Shown: in pieces, positions 33,917 to 42,286 of the stretch | Layout of the letters: the number at the start of each line of letters is the position of its first letter | Position numbering within the stretch: position 1 is the stretch's first letter | Assembly (NCBI GenBank): GCA_009995705.1 | Contig: JAADBR010000017.1 | Coordinates: forward strand, 1-45,155 | Origin: Microcystis aeruginosa W13-11 | Lineage (GTDB): Bacteria > Cyanobacteriota > Cyanobacteriia > Cyanobacteriales > Microcystaceae | DNA length: 45,155 bases | Direction of reading: 5' to 3' | Program-made: the position numbers and the translations under genes | The notes under the pieces: model-generated | The model's database searches: none | The model's input: only the letters and a program-made list of their open reading frames with translations | What the model was told of the DNA's origin: nothing

Positions 33917-34348
33917 ATGCTAATTCAAACTGATTATGTTGGGTGGCTGAACGAAACAATCACTCTGTTAAAACAAAAAAACTTTGATAAAGTTGACTGG
34001 GAAAACTTGATCGAGGAGATAGAAAGTTTGGGCAGAAGTCAAAAACGTGAACTCCGCAACCGGTTAACGACCATGTTAGAACAATGCCTCAAACTTTGCT
34101 ATACTGATTACGTTGAGGATTATCGAGGTTGGCAAGAAACTATTAGGCGCAGCCAACGGGAACTAGAAGAACTTTTGAGCGATTCTCCTAGTTTAAAACC
34201 CTACTGGGAGCAAGTATTTTTAGATTGCTATGCCACGGCTTTAAAAAGCTTGCGAGATAACCCCGATTATCAATCTTTTAACTTTTCCGATGATTGTCCT
34301 TTCCCTCAAGAAATTAGTCAGATTTTACAGAAAAAAGTTTGGCGATAA
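33917..34348 (+). CDS. DUF29 domain protein
   Basis: A 143-aa protein of the DUF29 family, very common in Microcystis-type genomes: YVGWLNETITLLKQKNFDKV, DWENLIEEIESLGRSQKREL, LTTMLEQCLKL, then QETIRRSQRELEELLSDSPS. It is all-helical with no known activity. AGAGG lies upstream of the ATG at 33917. The first 40 codons and 50 bp of leader are duplicated at about 34447-34611. Confidence 0.88.
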   Translation: MLIQTDYVGWLNETITLLKQKNFDKVDWENLIEEIESLGRSQKRELRNRLTTMLEQCLKLCYTDYVEDYRGWQETIRRSQRELEELLSDSPSLKPYWEQVFLDCYATALKSLRDNPDYQSFNFSDDCPFPQEISQILQKKVWR

Positions 34349-34436
34349 AATTATCTTGAAAAATTTGTTAGTGGGTTTAGAACACGTTCAAATCTGAGAC
34401 AATGTCCGATACAGTTATACTTTATCTTTATGAGCA

Positions 34437-34625
34437 ATGCTGTCAATGATTGGTTATTTTCTAGGAAAATTCAAACGGATAAAATCCAGATATCTTGTGA
34501 TAATTCAAACTGATTATGTTGGGTGGCTAAACGAAACAATCACTCTGTTAAAACAAAAAAACTGTGATAAAGTTGACTGGGAAAACTTGATCGAGGAGAT
34601 AGAAAGTTTGCTAGTCTTAGGCTAA
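34437..34625 (+). pseudogene. Duplicated 5' fragment of the DUF29 gene
   Basis: From about 34447 the sequence repeats the leader and first 38-40 codons of the DUF29 gene at 33917 (TDYVGWLNETITLLKQKNCD ... ENLIEEIESL) almost exactly, then runs into LVLG and a stop at 34625. It is a partial duplication abutting RM system 2; the initiation codon of the parent gene (ATGCTAATT) is GTGATAATT here. Confidence 0.85.
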
Positions 34626-34718
34626 GTTTCTAGGTCATTGATTTATGGGGTAGCCAAATATCCTAAAACAGGATAGAGTATTGATATTCATCCTGTTTAT
34701 AAGACGATAAAAAAATCC

Positions 34719-35807
34719 ATGGATATACCTGAGCCTTCCCATAGCCTGGCAAGTATAAAGAAGAATAAAGCAACAAGCACTGTTGGGCGTGGCAAAACTG
34801 TCCAACTTACTGAGAAACTAGCTTTTTCAGCTTGGAATAACAGCAGTGTTAGTCTGAGTCTTGGTAATAGCATTGAGCATTATGATTCTTGGGAACAACC
34901 TATAGTAATAATCTCAGACGGAGGCTACGGTCTTTTAGGATTTGAAGGTGATACATCAGATCATCTTGACCTACCTGAATGGTATGAACCTCATGTGGAA
35001 GCTTGGTCGAAGTTAGCCTTGCCAAATACAACTCTTTGGTTTTGGAACTCAGAAATTGGCTGGGCTGTGGTACATCCAATACTTGAGAAATTTGGTTGGC
35101 GATATGTTAATTGTAATATATGGAATAAAGGAAAAGGTCATATTGCAGGTAATGTCAACACAGAAAAAATAAGGCGTTTTCCAGTGGTGACAGAGGTTTG
35201 CGTCCAATACGTTAGAGAAGTCAAAATTGCTGACCTAACACTTAAAGAATGGCTCCGAAAGGAATGGTTAAGATCGAGCTTATCTTTGCGTCAAGCTAAT
35301 TTAGCTTGTGGTGTCGCAGATGCGGCAACAAGAAAATATTTTGATCAAGGACATTTATGGTATTTTCCCCCACCGGAAATGTTTGAAAAATTAGTTTTCT
35401 ATGCCAACGAACACGGAAACCCAGAGGGAAAACCCTATTTTTCTAAAAATGGCCAGCGTCCTTTAACAGGTAAAGAGTGGGAGAAGATGCGCTCTAAATT
35501 TAATTGCCCTCATGGTTTTACAAATGTTTGGGATCGTTCAGCTTTGCGCGATGATGAACGAATTAAGTCTAAGGATGGTAAAGCTGTTCACTTAAATCAA
35601 AAGCCACTGGAGCTGATGAAATTAATTATTGAAGCTTCAAGTGAGGAACAGGATGTGGTTTGGGAACCATTTGGGGGGCTTTTCAGTGCCTCTTTAGCTG
35701 CCAATATCCTGAATCGAAAAGCTTTCGCTTGTGAAATTGACGAAACTTATTTCTATTATGGAGTCAAAAGATTTAGTCAAGTAGTTCATCAATGTTCCCT
35801 TCTTTAA
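34719..35807 (+). CDS. N6-adenine/N4-cytosine DNA methyltransferase of RM system 2
   Basis: A 362-aa methylase with the beta-class order: catalytic motif IV first (IVIISDGGYGLLGFEGD, about 62-78), then a long recognition region, and the SAM-binding part last (HLNQKPLELMKLIIEA, then motif I VWEPFGGLFSASLAA and FACEID). Motif IV is unusual: SDGGYG replaces the canonical (D/N/S)PP(Y/F). I recall related methylases with SDGPYG, so it is probably active rather than broken. It converges on and overlaps the endonuclease gene by 35 bp. The block is more AT-rich than cpcE and cpcF around it. Confidence 0.85.
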   Translation: MDIPEPSHSLASIKKNKATSTVGRGKTVQLTEKLAFSAWNNSSVSLSLGNSIEHYDSWEQPIVIISDGGYGLLGFEGDTSDHLDLPEWYEPHVEAWSKLALPNTTLWFWNSEIGWAVVHPILEKFGWRYVNCNIWNKGKGHIAGNVNTEKIRRFPVVTEVCVQYVREVKIADLTLKEWLRKEWLRSSLSLRQANLACGVADAATRKYFDQGHLWYFPPPEMFEKLVFYANEHGNPEGKPYFSKNGQRPLTGKEWEKMRSKFNCPHGFTNVWDRSALRDDERIKSKDGKAVHLNQKPLELMKLIIEASSEEQDVVWEPFGGLFSASLAANILNRKAFACEIDETYFYYGVKRFSQVVHQCSLL

Positions 35808-36690
35808 TGCCAAGGTGTTCTCTGAAAGCAGATTTAATTAACTCCTCTCGACGACTAGCTAAAAGCCTGTTCCACTGTCCAACTTCCATTCCAGAGAACT
35901 GTGTTCGATAAACACGCTTTTTAAAATCCTCAATTCCTGGATGTAAAATCCTGTCCATTTTGGCAAAATTAGTGTCTAATCTGTATTTGAAGCGAGTGAT
36001 CAGTTCCCGCAAGAGCATTTGATACTCTTGTGTCGGCTTATACAGCCTGCCATCATTTCCCCAAGAATTAACTATTTCTTCAGCTTGAAATAGTTCTTCA
36101 TCCGTTCCTTGAAATTTGTATCCATTAGTATTTGTTTGTTGCAAATTTGCTGTCCTTTGGCTTGTATCTTCGGGTTCTAGAACAAGGTAATCAGGAGGAT
36201 TATGATAATGATCATCTCTCGCTTTAGCCACTGAAAAGCCAGAGACAACGCATACATCTAGAATCTTGGGTTTGCCATAAATTACTGCTTCGGGCAGCCA
36301 AGCTATTAGAGAAACGTAGGTTTGATCAAACTGAAAATGATTTTGACTATCTTTGAAACGGGCTGTTATTTCCGTAGCTAATGGGAACCATGCTTTTATT
36401 TCTAATCCGGGGGTAGGCTGGATGCTACCCATGAAGACAGTATCAGGAAATCCTGGATCTTGCCTTTTCCATTCACCAAACGGCGCAAATATTTCCTGCT
36501 TATTCAAAAACTCAACAGTGTTAAATTCAATCAGATTTCCCAATAGTGGTGATAGCTTTGAAATTACTTTGGCTAAATTAACTGCTGCAGCAACCGATAT
36601 TGGTCTAGCAATGTCTAAGAGGTCAAATCTATGTCCAGACAAATCATCTAGATATTGCGATGCAAGGCTAATAACATCTTCTGTATTCAT
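35773..36690 (-). CDS. Putative type II restriction endonuclease of RM system 2
   Basis: Identified by position (tail-to-tail with the methylase) and by a PD-(D/E)xK-like core: FPDTVFMGSIQPTPG then LEIKAWFPLA (P82-D83, E97-x-K99 counting from the start I choose). The 305-aa length fits a type II enzyme. I start at the ATG at 36690, directly after GGGAAGGG, rather than at 36720. The start overlaps the stop of a truncated upstream HTH gene (ATGA), as in RM operons with a controller gene. Specificity is unknown. The last 35 bp are shared with the methylase gene on the other strand. Confidence 0.7.
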   Translation of the reverse strand: MNTEDVISLASQYLDDLSGHRFDLLDIARPISVAAAVNLAKVISKLSPLLGNLIEFNTVEFLNKQEIFAPFGEWKRQDPGFPDTVFMGSIQPTPGLEIKAWFPLATEITARFKDSQNHFQFDQTYVSLIAWLPEAVIYGKPKILDVCVVSGFSVAKARDDHYHNPPDYLVLEPEDTSQRTANLQQTNTNGYKFQGTDEELFQAEEIVNSWGNDGRLYKPTQEYQMLLRELITRFKYRLDTNFAKMDRILHPGIEDFKKRVYRTQFSGMEVGQWNRLLASRREELIKSAFREHLGIKEGNIDELLD

Positions 36691-36851
36691 AACCCTTCCC
36701 CACAAGATGTGGACTGACAAGCTTGCTCAACTTGCCTTAAAATTTCGCAAGGATCTACATCGATTACACGACTAACCAGAAGGAACTCAACGACATCTAA
36801 TCTTCTTTCACCATTCTCGTATTTGGCAACGAAAGATTGCGGCTTACAATT
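36687..36851 (-). pseudogene. N-terminally truncated HTH controller (C-protein-like) relic
   Basis: The frame reads PQSFVAKYENGERRLDVVEF LLVSRVIDVDPCEIL... and stops at 36687 within the endonuclease start (TTATGA). PQSF(V/I)AKYENGERRLDVVEF is the second half of an XRE-type helix-turn-helix as in RM controller proteins and regulators. The first half and start codon are gone; an in-frame stop precedes it at about 36854. Control of the endonuclease by this protein has therefore been lost. Confidence 0.75.
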
Positions 36852-36882
36852 TTAAATTTTTACAAGAGGTCTAATATTATAT

Positions 36883-36920
36883 TAGGGTTTGCCGAAAAAG
36901 TTTGTTGGTGGGGTTGGGAG
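36883..36920 (+). repeat. MITE-family single end upstream of cpcF
   Basis: TA then GGGTTTGCCGAAAAAGTTTG followed by TTGGTGGGG. The core GAAAAAGTTTGTTGGTGGGG is identical at 40278-40310 and similar in the right arm of the MITE at 5870-6025. No second end is seen before cpcF. The rest of 36921-37083 has C-rich heptamer-like runs (CCCCATCCCCT, ACACCCT) and no gene. Confidence 0.65.
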
Positions 36921-37083
36921 AAGGTCGACTCCGAGACGATGCCCTATCAGGTTATAATTCATTTTGAGTAGAAAGGCTGTAAATCTAAAAGATGATCTTA
37001 TTTTTAATCAATGCTAGGAGACAGAAATATCCCCATCCCCTATCCCCACACCCTACACCCCCCATCCCCTCTACTGATAACCA

Positions 37084-37707
37084 ATGCTTCCTACCGTTGA
37101 AACTTTAATTATTGCCGTCGAAAAAGCCGACTCAGCTAACGGGTTGCTGACAGCCGTAGAAAATCTAGCAGCGGCTAAAAGTGAAGCGGCAATACCTACC
37201 CTCACCGATGTCCTGAAATATAATAACCCTGGTGCCTCCGTGGCAGCTGTGGATGGTTTAATCGCCATCGGCAAGGCGGCAGTTCCCTATTTGCTGGCCA
37301 ATCTAGACGGTTATAATTATGGGGCGAGAGCTTGGGCAACCCGCGCCCTAGCGGGAATTGGCGATGTGCGAGGATTGGACTTATTGCTTGAGGCCGCGGT
37401 GAGTGATTTTTCCTTTAGCGTGCGGCGAGGGGCAGCTAGAGGCTTAGGAAATATAATTTGGTCTGATTTGGAGGAAAGTCGGGTTTCTGAGGCTCAGAAG
37501 GCGGTTTTTACAGCACTGGAGAAACTTTCGCAAGGGGATCCAGAGTGGGTGGTTAGATATGCGGCGATCGTCGGATTGCAGGGATTAGGAACTGCGGCGG
37601 CGGCATTTCGCGGGGCGATTCGAGAACTTTTAGGACAGATTGGGGAGACAGAAGCGGAAATAGTGGTAAGATTGCGCGCCAATCAAGCCCTGGAACACTT
37701 ACAATAA
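37084..37707 (+). CDS. cpcF: Phycocyanin alpha-subunit phycocyanobilin lyase subunit CpcF
   Basis: Partner of CpcE in the phycocyanin alpha lyase. The 207-aa protein has PBS-lyase/HEAT repeats: AIPTLTDVLKYNNPGASVAA, VDGLIAIGKAAVPYLLANLD, YNYGARAWATRALAGIGDVR, FSFSVRRGAARGLGNIIW and VVRYAAIVGLQGLG. Length and sequence match CpcF. The start at 37084 agrees with the family. It is separated from cpcE by RM system 2 and repeat DNA, so each gene probably has its own promoter. Confidence 0.92.
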   Translation: MLPTVETLIIAVEKADSANGLLTAVENLAAAKSEAAIPTLTDVLKYNNPGASVAAVDGLIAIGKAAVPYLLANLDGYNYGARAWATRALAGIGDVRGLDLLLEAAVSDFSFSVRRGAARGLGNIIWSDLEESRVSEAQKAVFTALEKLSQGDPEWVVRYAAIVGLQGLGTAAAAFRGAIRELLGQIGETEAEIVVRLRANQALEHLQ

Positions 37708-37769
37708 GCCTAAGTCGAAAGTAGAAAAACTCATTTCTCTACAGGGAGAAACAATTACACTAACATTCT

Positions 37770-38543
37770 ATGAAATATTGGCAGGAAATTTTAGCGATCG
37801 CTCAACGAATTTTAGTAGAATTAATCCGACGCGGGCGTAGCTTAATCCTCTGGGGCATTTTCCCGATCCTTGTCCTGCTCTTAAATGGCTATATTATGGC
37901 AGAAAAAGGCAAAATTGAGCTTGCCGAGGCAATGGCTCTGGCTACTCCGCCCACTCTCGTTGGGGCGGCACTTTTCTTTAGTTGTTTGGGGGGAACCGTG
38001 GCGACGGTAGTAGCAGAAAGGGAACAACAAACGATTAAACGGTTATTTTTATCGCCTTTAAGCGGTGTTTCCTATTTTATCGGCATTTTTCTCGCCCATT
38101 GTGTGATTGCCGCCTGTCAGACAGTTTTAGTTTATTCTATTGCTAAACAGTATGGAGCCACTTTTAAAGGCTCAATTCCTCTAGAATTATTAATTATTTT
38201 TCTTAGTATTACCGCCTATGTGGGTTTAGGATTTATCCTCGGTACTCAACTGGCGAAAAGAACCGAAGATGTCAATGCTTTGGTGGGAACTTTTGGGGTT
38301 CCTTTATTAATTTTAGGCGGCGTTTTTCTCCCCACTGCTTTATTCCCCGACAATATTCTATCCCTAGCTAAATATAACCCGATCTACCACATGAATGAAG
38401 CTTTAATTGCTGTTTGGGCAAAGGGCGAAAATCTGCAAGATATTAGCTCTCATTTTCGCTTTCTCTGTCTTTTTGCCCTAGCTATGGTAGCAGGTGGTTG
38501 GCTTACCTATCGACAAATGTTAAACCTTGAACGCCGATTGTAA
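37770..38543 (+). CDS. ABC-2 type exporter permease
   Basis: A 257-aa membrane protein with six hydrophobic segments (about 22-44, 56-80, 101-125, 137-160, 169-190, 229-247) and the ABC-2 pattern: VATVVAEREQQTIKRLFLSPL after helix 2 and AKYNPIYHMNEALIAVW before the last helix, as in drug or lipid exporters of the DrrB/NodJ type. The substrate is unknown. It is paired with the ATPase gene 220 bp downstream, the gap holding a palindromic repeat. It follows cpcF by 62 bp. Confidence 0.85.
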   Translation: MKYWQEILAIAQRILVELIRRGRSLILWGIFPILVLLLNGYIMAEKGKIELAEAMALATPPTLVGAALFFSCLGGTVATVVAEREQQTIKRLFLSPLSGVSYFIGIFLAHCVIAACQTVLVYSIAKQYGATFKGSIPLELLIIFLSITAYVGLGFILGTQLAKRTEDVNALVGTFGVPLLILGGVFLPTALFPDNILSLAKYNPIYHMNEALIAVWAKGENLQDISSHFRFLCLFALAMVAGGWLTYRQMLNLERRL

Positions 38544-38575
38544 ATCAGTTCAGTGATCGGTTATCAGTTAGGTAG

Positions 38576-38640
38576 GGTGGGTTAGGCGGAGACAAATTAT
38601 CAGACTTAATCATTAATTTATCTATTCGCCGTAACCCACC
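38576..38640. repeat. Palindromic repeat GGTGGGTTA...TAACCCACC
   Basis: GGTGGGTTA-GGCG (38576-38588) faces CGCC-G-TAACCCACC (38627-38640), enclosing an AT-rich 38-bp loop. It is preceded by TAG, like the TAGGGTGCGTTA palindromes at 23222 and 25156, so it is a related type of intergenic palindrome. It separates the ABC permease and ATPase genes. Confidence 0.75.
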
Positions 38641-38762
38641 ATCAGTTATTCAGCTTCTTAGTTTTTCAGTGTAATTAGCCAATTTCCCTGTTATTCGTAC
38701 TATTACCTAGCTGACGGCTGATGGACAAAAAAAGCCTGACTATCCCTATTACTTTATTAAAA

Positions 38763-39656
38763 ATGCTGACTATTAATAATGTCAAAAAAAATTACGGAAG
38801 ACGCTTAGTATTAGATCAATTAAACTTTCATATTGAAGCGGGAGAAATTTACGGTTTACTCGGTCCCAATGGTGCAGGAAAAACCACCACTATTAACTTA
38901 ATTTGTAACTTATTAAAACCCTCATCGGGAGAAATTACCTTTAATTATTTGCCAATTTCGAGAGTTACTAAAGAATTAATTGGGGTTGCCCCGCAGGAAA
39001 ATTTATTGTACAAATCCCTTACTTGTGAGGAAAATCTCAACTTTTTTGCTCAGATTTATGGACTCGATCGCCTCCAGCGTCGTCATCGAATTAAAGCCAG
39101 TTTATCCGCAGTAAATTTGCTTGATCGCGCCCGCAGTCCGGTGGAAACTTTAAGCGGTGGAATGCAGCGCCGGATGAATATTGCCGTGGCTATTGTTCAT
39201 CAGCCAAAATTATTAATTCTCGATGAACCAACCACCGGTTTAGACATCGAATCTCGTTATGAAATTTGGGATTTAATCGGAGAATTACGGCGCCAGGGAA
39301 TGACAATTTTATTAACTACCCATCTCCTGGATGAAGCACAACGTCTCTGTCAACGTATCGGGATTTTAAAACAAGGTCGTATTATTGCCGAAGGTAATTT
39401 AAATCAGCTGCGTCAGCACATTCCTGCGAAAGAAATTATTATCATGGATACCCAGGATCAAGAAGCGGCAATAAATCGAGGGAAACAATTAGGATTTACT
39501 CCCAAGTTTTACGGCAAAGATTTAGCTTTTTGGTTAGATGAACATCTAGAATTAAGCGAGATTATTCAGGCATTTGATGGCATTAATATTGATTCTATCG
39601 CCCGTCAGACGGTACAGTTAGAACATATTTATATGGAAATTATGAATCAATTTTAA
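38763..39656 (+). CDS. ABC-2 type exporter ATP-binding protein
   Basis: A 297-aa ATPase energising the upstream permease. Walker A is GLLGPNGAGKTTT (about 33-45), Q-loop VAPQENLLYKSLT, signature TLSGGMQRRMNIA, Walker B LLILDEPTTGLD and switch His TTHLLDEA; a C-terminal about 70 residues typical of DrrA-type exporters follows. I take the ATG at 38763 (MLTINNVKKNYG), where similarity begins; an in-frame ATG at 38721 would add 14 residues. Neither has a strong Shine-Dalgarno. Confidence 0.88.
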   Translation: MLTINNVKKNYGRRLVLDQLNFHIEAGEIYGLLGPNGAGKTTTINLICNLLKPSSGEITFNYLPISRVTKELIGVAPQENLLYKSLTCEENLNFFAQIYGLDRLQRRHRIKASLSAVNLLDRARSPVETLSGGMQRRMNIAVAIVHQPKLLILDEPTTGLDIESRYEIWDLIGELRRQGMTILLTTHLLDEAQRLCQRIGILKQGRIIAEGNLNQLRQHIPAKEIIIMDTQDQEAAINRGKQLGFTPKFYGKDLAFWLDEHLELSEIIQAFDGINIDSIARQTVQLEHIYMEIMNQF

Positions 39657-39792
39657 CACCGTTTTTGAAAATTCAGGTTGATGTTCAGCATTTTTTCGGA
39701 ATTTACCTCAATTAAGTTAAATCGCCGTTTTTTTACCGTCATGATCATCTATAATTTTTGGATAGGTTCTATTAATTGGAGACAGAATCAAT

Positions 39793-40269
39793 ATGAAATT
39801 AACCTCTATCACTGGGTTATTGAGTCTATCGGCGGTATTATTAAGCTCACATCTACCGGTAGCAGCGCAAAATTGTCGGCCACTTTCTTTATTAGGGGGT
39901 GAAGGTAGTGAAGTTACCAAAACTGTCTCACAACCCACTGTTCCAGGGCCTTTCGGTGTCACGATAACTCGTAATAATTGGAATACCGATTGGGCAGTTC
40001 CGGGGGGTAGAAGTTTTCAGAGGTTTATCGTTACGGTTTCTGTTCCCCGGGCTGCTTCCTTTGATATACGGCTGTTTCTCAAGTATAGCGATCAAACTAA
40101 CGAGGAATTTTTTAATACTAATGGAGTACGAATCGAACCCGATAAACCCTTAACAATTACTGCCACAGTCCGGGCAAATGATCAACCTTTTCTAGTCAAT
40201 CTTTTTGTCAATGGTATTCAGCACATCGGCAATACCTACACCGCTTCTGTTGTCGGTTGTGAACGATAA
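39793..40269 (+). CDS. Secreted hypothetical protein (158 aa)
   Basis: A signal peptide MKLTSITGLLSLSAVLLSSH ending near VAAQ precedes a mature domain of about 132 residues with one Cys near each end (NCRPL and VVGCER) that may form a disulphide. The body is beta-rich (FQRFIVTVSVPRAASFDIRL, PLTITATVRANDQPFLVNLF). It is probably periplasmic or extracellular. The family is not recognised. GGAG lies upstream of the start. Confidence 0.7.
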   Translation: MKLTSITGLLSLSAVLLSSHLPVAAQNCRPLSLLGGEGSEVTKTVSQPTVPGPFGVTITRNNWNTDWAVPGGRSFQRFIVTVSVPRAASFDIRLFLKYSDQTNEEFFNTNGVRIEPDKPLTITATVRANDQPFLVNLFVNGIQHIGNTYTASVVGCER

Positions 40270-40277
40270 AATATAGA

Positions 40278-40310
40278 GGGTGTACTGAAAAAGTTTGTTG
40301 GTGGGGACTG
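40278..40310 (+). repeat. MITE-family single end
   Basis: GGGTGTACTGAAAAAGTTTG then TTGGTGGGG, the same family as 5870-6025 and 36885, starting 9 bp after the stop of the secreted protein gene. The flank is GA rather than TA. 40311-40469 shows no gene. Confidence 0.6.
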
Positions 40311-40469
40311 GGTGTGAGGTTTTAAGCTAAGAGGCATTTTAACCGCCTATCCTTGAGATTAGCTGAATCTCACCCAATCCCTTCACTGTTGCCTCTTGTT
40401 TCATCTCAACAGGCAATTTAACTGCACGGGCAGTCCCTGGATCTTACTCTCTACCCCGATTGACCATAA

Positions 40470-40655
40470 GTGGGACAATTAGAGCAATGCACAATTAAGG
40501 ATTTTTGTCAAGAAAATAATATTAAACTTATTATTGATGTCTGCCATCCTCACGCCCAAATTATCTGGCAATTAGCGATTAATTACGCTACCCTGACTAA
40601 TATCCCCGCCCATTTGCCTCGATTTAGAACTGGCTTTTATCTGTCCCCACCTTAA
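40470..40655 (+). pseudogene. Fragment resembling precorrin-6A reductase (CobK/CbiJ)
   Basis: The 61-codon frame (GTG start) reads VGQLEQCTIKDFCQENNIKL then IIDVCHPHAQIIWQLAINYA and TLTNIPAHLPRF. CobK/CbiJ proteins have G-x-L ... L..F... I.(L/V)(V/I)IDA.HP(F/Y)A..I...A......IP...R in their N-terminal half, which this follows closely. The N-terminal nucleotide-binding part and the whole C-terminal half are absent and there is no Shine-Dalgarno, so I call a relic. The assignment rests on this one motif. Confidence 0.5.
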
Positions 40656-40679
40656 TCATCGATTTTTTTCCAGAATCTT

Positions 40680-40961
40680 ATGTCTGAAACTATCACTCTC
40701 GCCATTAGCGACCGCATCTGTAAACACATGAATAAAGATCACGGTGATGCCGTGCTTTTCTACGCTCAAGTTTACGGTAATATTACCGATGCAGAAACCG
40801 CTCAAATGCTCTCCATCGATACCGAAGGCATGGATTTAGCCGTAGAAAAATTAGGGGAGAGTCAAACAATTAGAATACCTTTTGAGCGCACCCTAGAATC
40901 AGCTAAAGATGCCCATAATATTCTGGTTGAGATGCTAAAAGTTAATCAAACCACCTTTTGA
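40680..40961 (+). CDS. DUF2470 domain protein (93 aa)
   Basis: A small protein of the DUF2470 family: ISDRICKHMNKDHGDAVLFY contains the HMN-x-DH signature at about 16-21, then MLSIDTEGMDLAV and IRIPFERTLESAKDAHNILV. The same domain is found in HugZ-like haem-utilisation proteins and in chloroplast proteins, where the His may contact haem; free-standing copies are common in cyanobacteria with no proven function. It is soluble with no signal. Confidence 0.88.
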   Translation: MSETITLAISDRICKHMNKDHGDAVLFYAQVYGNITDAETAQMLSIDTEGMDLAVEKLGESQTIRIPFERTLESAKDAHNILVEMLKVNQTTF

Positions 40962-41015
40962 CAGGTTCCGATTTTGCGACTATCACCGAAAAAGATCAAC
41001 CTAGAGAATTAGCCC

Positions 41016-41228
41016 ATGAATCAGGTTAATGGTACAGTAATAAAAATACCCAAGTCTGGCTGGCGTTTACTGCCTTTTTTAGTCTTGGGTGTGCTAGTTT
41101 TTGCCGTTAATTCCTCCTTAGAATTAAATTATCTAGTCAAGGGTTATATTACCCTCTTGGAATTACAGGTAGGCATCGTGGTTTTATACTTTTTTTTGGC
41201 TAAATTAGGGAAATCTCAAAAATCATGA
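41016..41228 (+). CDS. Small membrane protein (70 aa)
   Basis: Two hydrophobic helices (about 16-34 LLPFLVLGVLVFAVNSS and 42-62 YITLLELQVGIVVLYFFLA) with a basic N-terminus and basic tail. The family is not recognised. It overlaps the start of the TM2 gene by 4 bp (ATGA), and that gene is followed after 6 bp by the helix-hairpin-helix gene, so the three form one operon of membrane-linked proteins. Confidence 0.65.
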   Translation: MNQVNGTVIKIPKSGWRLLPFLVLGVLVFAVNSSLELNYLVKGYITLLELQVGIVVLYFFLAKLGKSQKS

Positions 41229-41578
41229 AAAATAGAACTATAGCGGCTTTACTAGCGTTTTTTCTCGGTTATCTTGGCATCCATAAATTTTATCTAGGGG
41301 AAAATTTAGCAGGTATTCTCTATCTACTTTTCTTCTGGACTTTGATCCCCGGCATCATTGCTTTTTTTGAATTTATTGGTTTAATCATCATGTCAGATCA
41401 AGCTTTTGATGCTAAATACAATCCTAACTATCTCCCCAGCAATACAGAGCGAGGACTGCCGGAATCAGGCCAGCAAAAAACCGCTACTTTACTCCAGCTT
41501 AAAAAACTTTATGATCAGGGAATTATTACTGCTGAAGAATACGAAGAAAAACGCAGAAAATATTTAGATTCTCTTTGA
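41225..41578 (+). CDS. TM2 domain protein with SHOCT-like tail
   Basis: A 117-aa membrane protein. Residues 1-58 form the TM2 domain (RTIAALLAFFLGYLGIHKFY LGENLAGILYLL with the G-x-x-G-x-H-x-F-Y-L-G signature). Residues about 88-117 (LLQLKKLYDQGIITAEEYEE KRRKYL) match the SHOCT oligomerisation motif. The combination is frequent in bacteria without a defined role. Middle gene of a three-gene overlapping set. Confidence 0.88.
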   Translation: MKNRTIAALLAFFLGYLGIHKFYLGENLAGILYLLFFWTLIPGIIAFFEFIGLIIMSDQAFDAKYNPNYLPSNTERGLPESGQQKTATLLQLKKLYDQGIITAEEYEEKRRKYLDSL

Positions 41579-41584
41579 AAAAAT

Positions 41585-42271
41585 ATGTCTAATCTATCTC
41601 CTCCCCCTCCCGAATCTTCCAAGTGGCTCTGGCTATCTTTAGTTCCAGTTTTTGGTGGACTTGCCATTGCTAATGCTGGCAAAAAAAATAATAATCAAAG
41701 TTGGTTATCTGTCGGCATTGCCTTGACAATTATCTCCCTTATTTTCCTTACACAAGAGTCTTTTATCGTAATTTGGGTTGCCCAAATTGGCTTGGGTTTA
41801 TACATACGTCAACAGCTTAATTCCCATCCAATAGCTTCAGCAAATAGAACCGATTCCAGACAGTCATCCTCTCCTCTTGAAAAAATTGATATTAACAGCT
41901 GTTCCACCAACGATCTGGTTTATAAATTAGGGTTGCCTATTGTCTATGCCAATGATATCGTTTCTGTCCGTAACGAAGGACATATTTTTACCCATTTAGA
42001 AGAATTACACTTCCTGGCTGGCCTACCAGAAAATTATCTGAAAAAATTAGAACCTTTGGTTATCTTTACCTACGATATTCGCCAAGAAGTTGACGTTTCT
42101 TGGCGTTGTTTAAACTACCACTCCGTTGCGGAATTAGTCAATCTCGGTCTTGACTTTTCCGTGGCGGATAAGATTGTCGCTGAAAGAGAAAAAAACGGTG
42201 TCTATCGTTCGGCGATCGAAGTGAGAAACCGGACGGGTATTCCCTTAAAATCCTATCAGCAATTGCTCTAA
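41585..42271 (+). CDS. Membrane-anchored helix-hairpin-helix protein
   Basis: A 228-aa protein with two or three N-terminal hydrophobic segments (about 14-30, 40-55, 60-75) and two ComEA-like helix-hairpin-helix units: IDINSCSTNDLVYKLGLPIV ... HIFTHLEELHFLAGLP (about 101-150) and NYHSVAELVNLGLDFSVADK ... IEVRNRTGIP (about 178-225). HhH pairs commonly bind DNA, as in ComEA during DNA uptake, but here the membrane part is larger and a link to competence is only a possibility. Last gene of the TM2 operon. Confidence 0.75.
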   Translation: MSNLSPPPPESSKWLWLSLVPVFGGLAIANAGKKNNNQSWLSVGIALTIISLIFLTQESFIVIWVAQIGLGLYIRQQLNSHPIASANRTDSRQSSSPLEKIDINSCSTNDLVYKLGLPIVYANDIVSVRNEGHIFTHLEELHFLAGLPENYLKKLEPLVIFTYDIRQEVDVSWRCLNYHSVAELVNLGLDFSVADKIVAEREKNGVYRSAIEVRNRTGIPLKSYQQLL

Positions 42272-42286
42272 TTCGCTTGATTCTAG

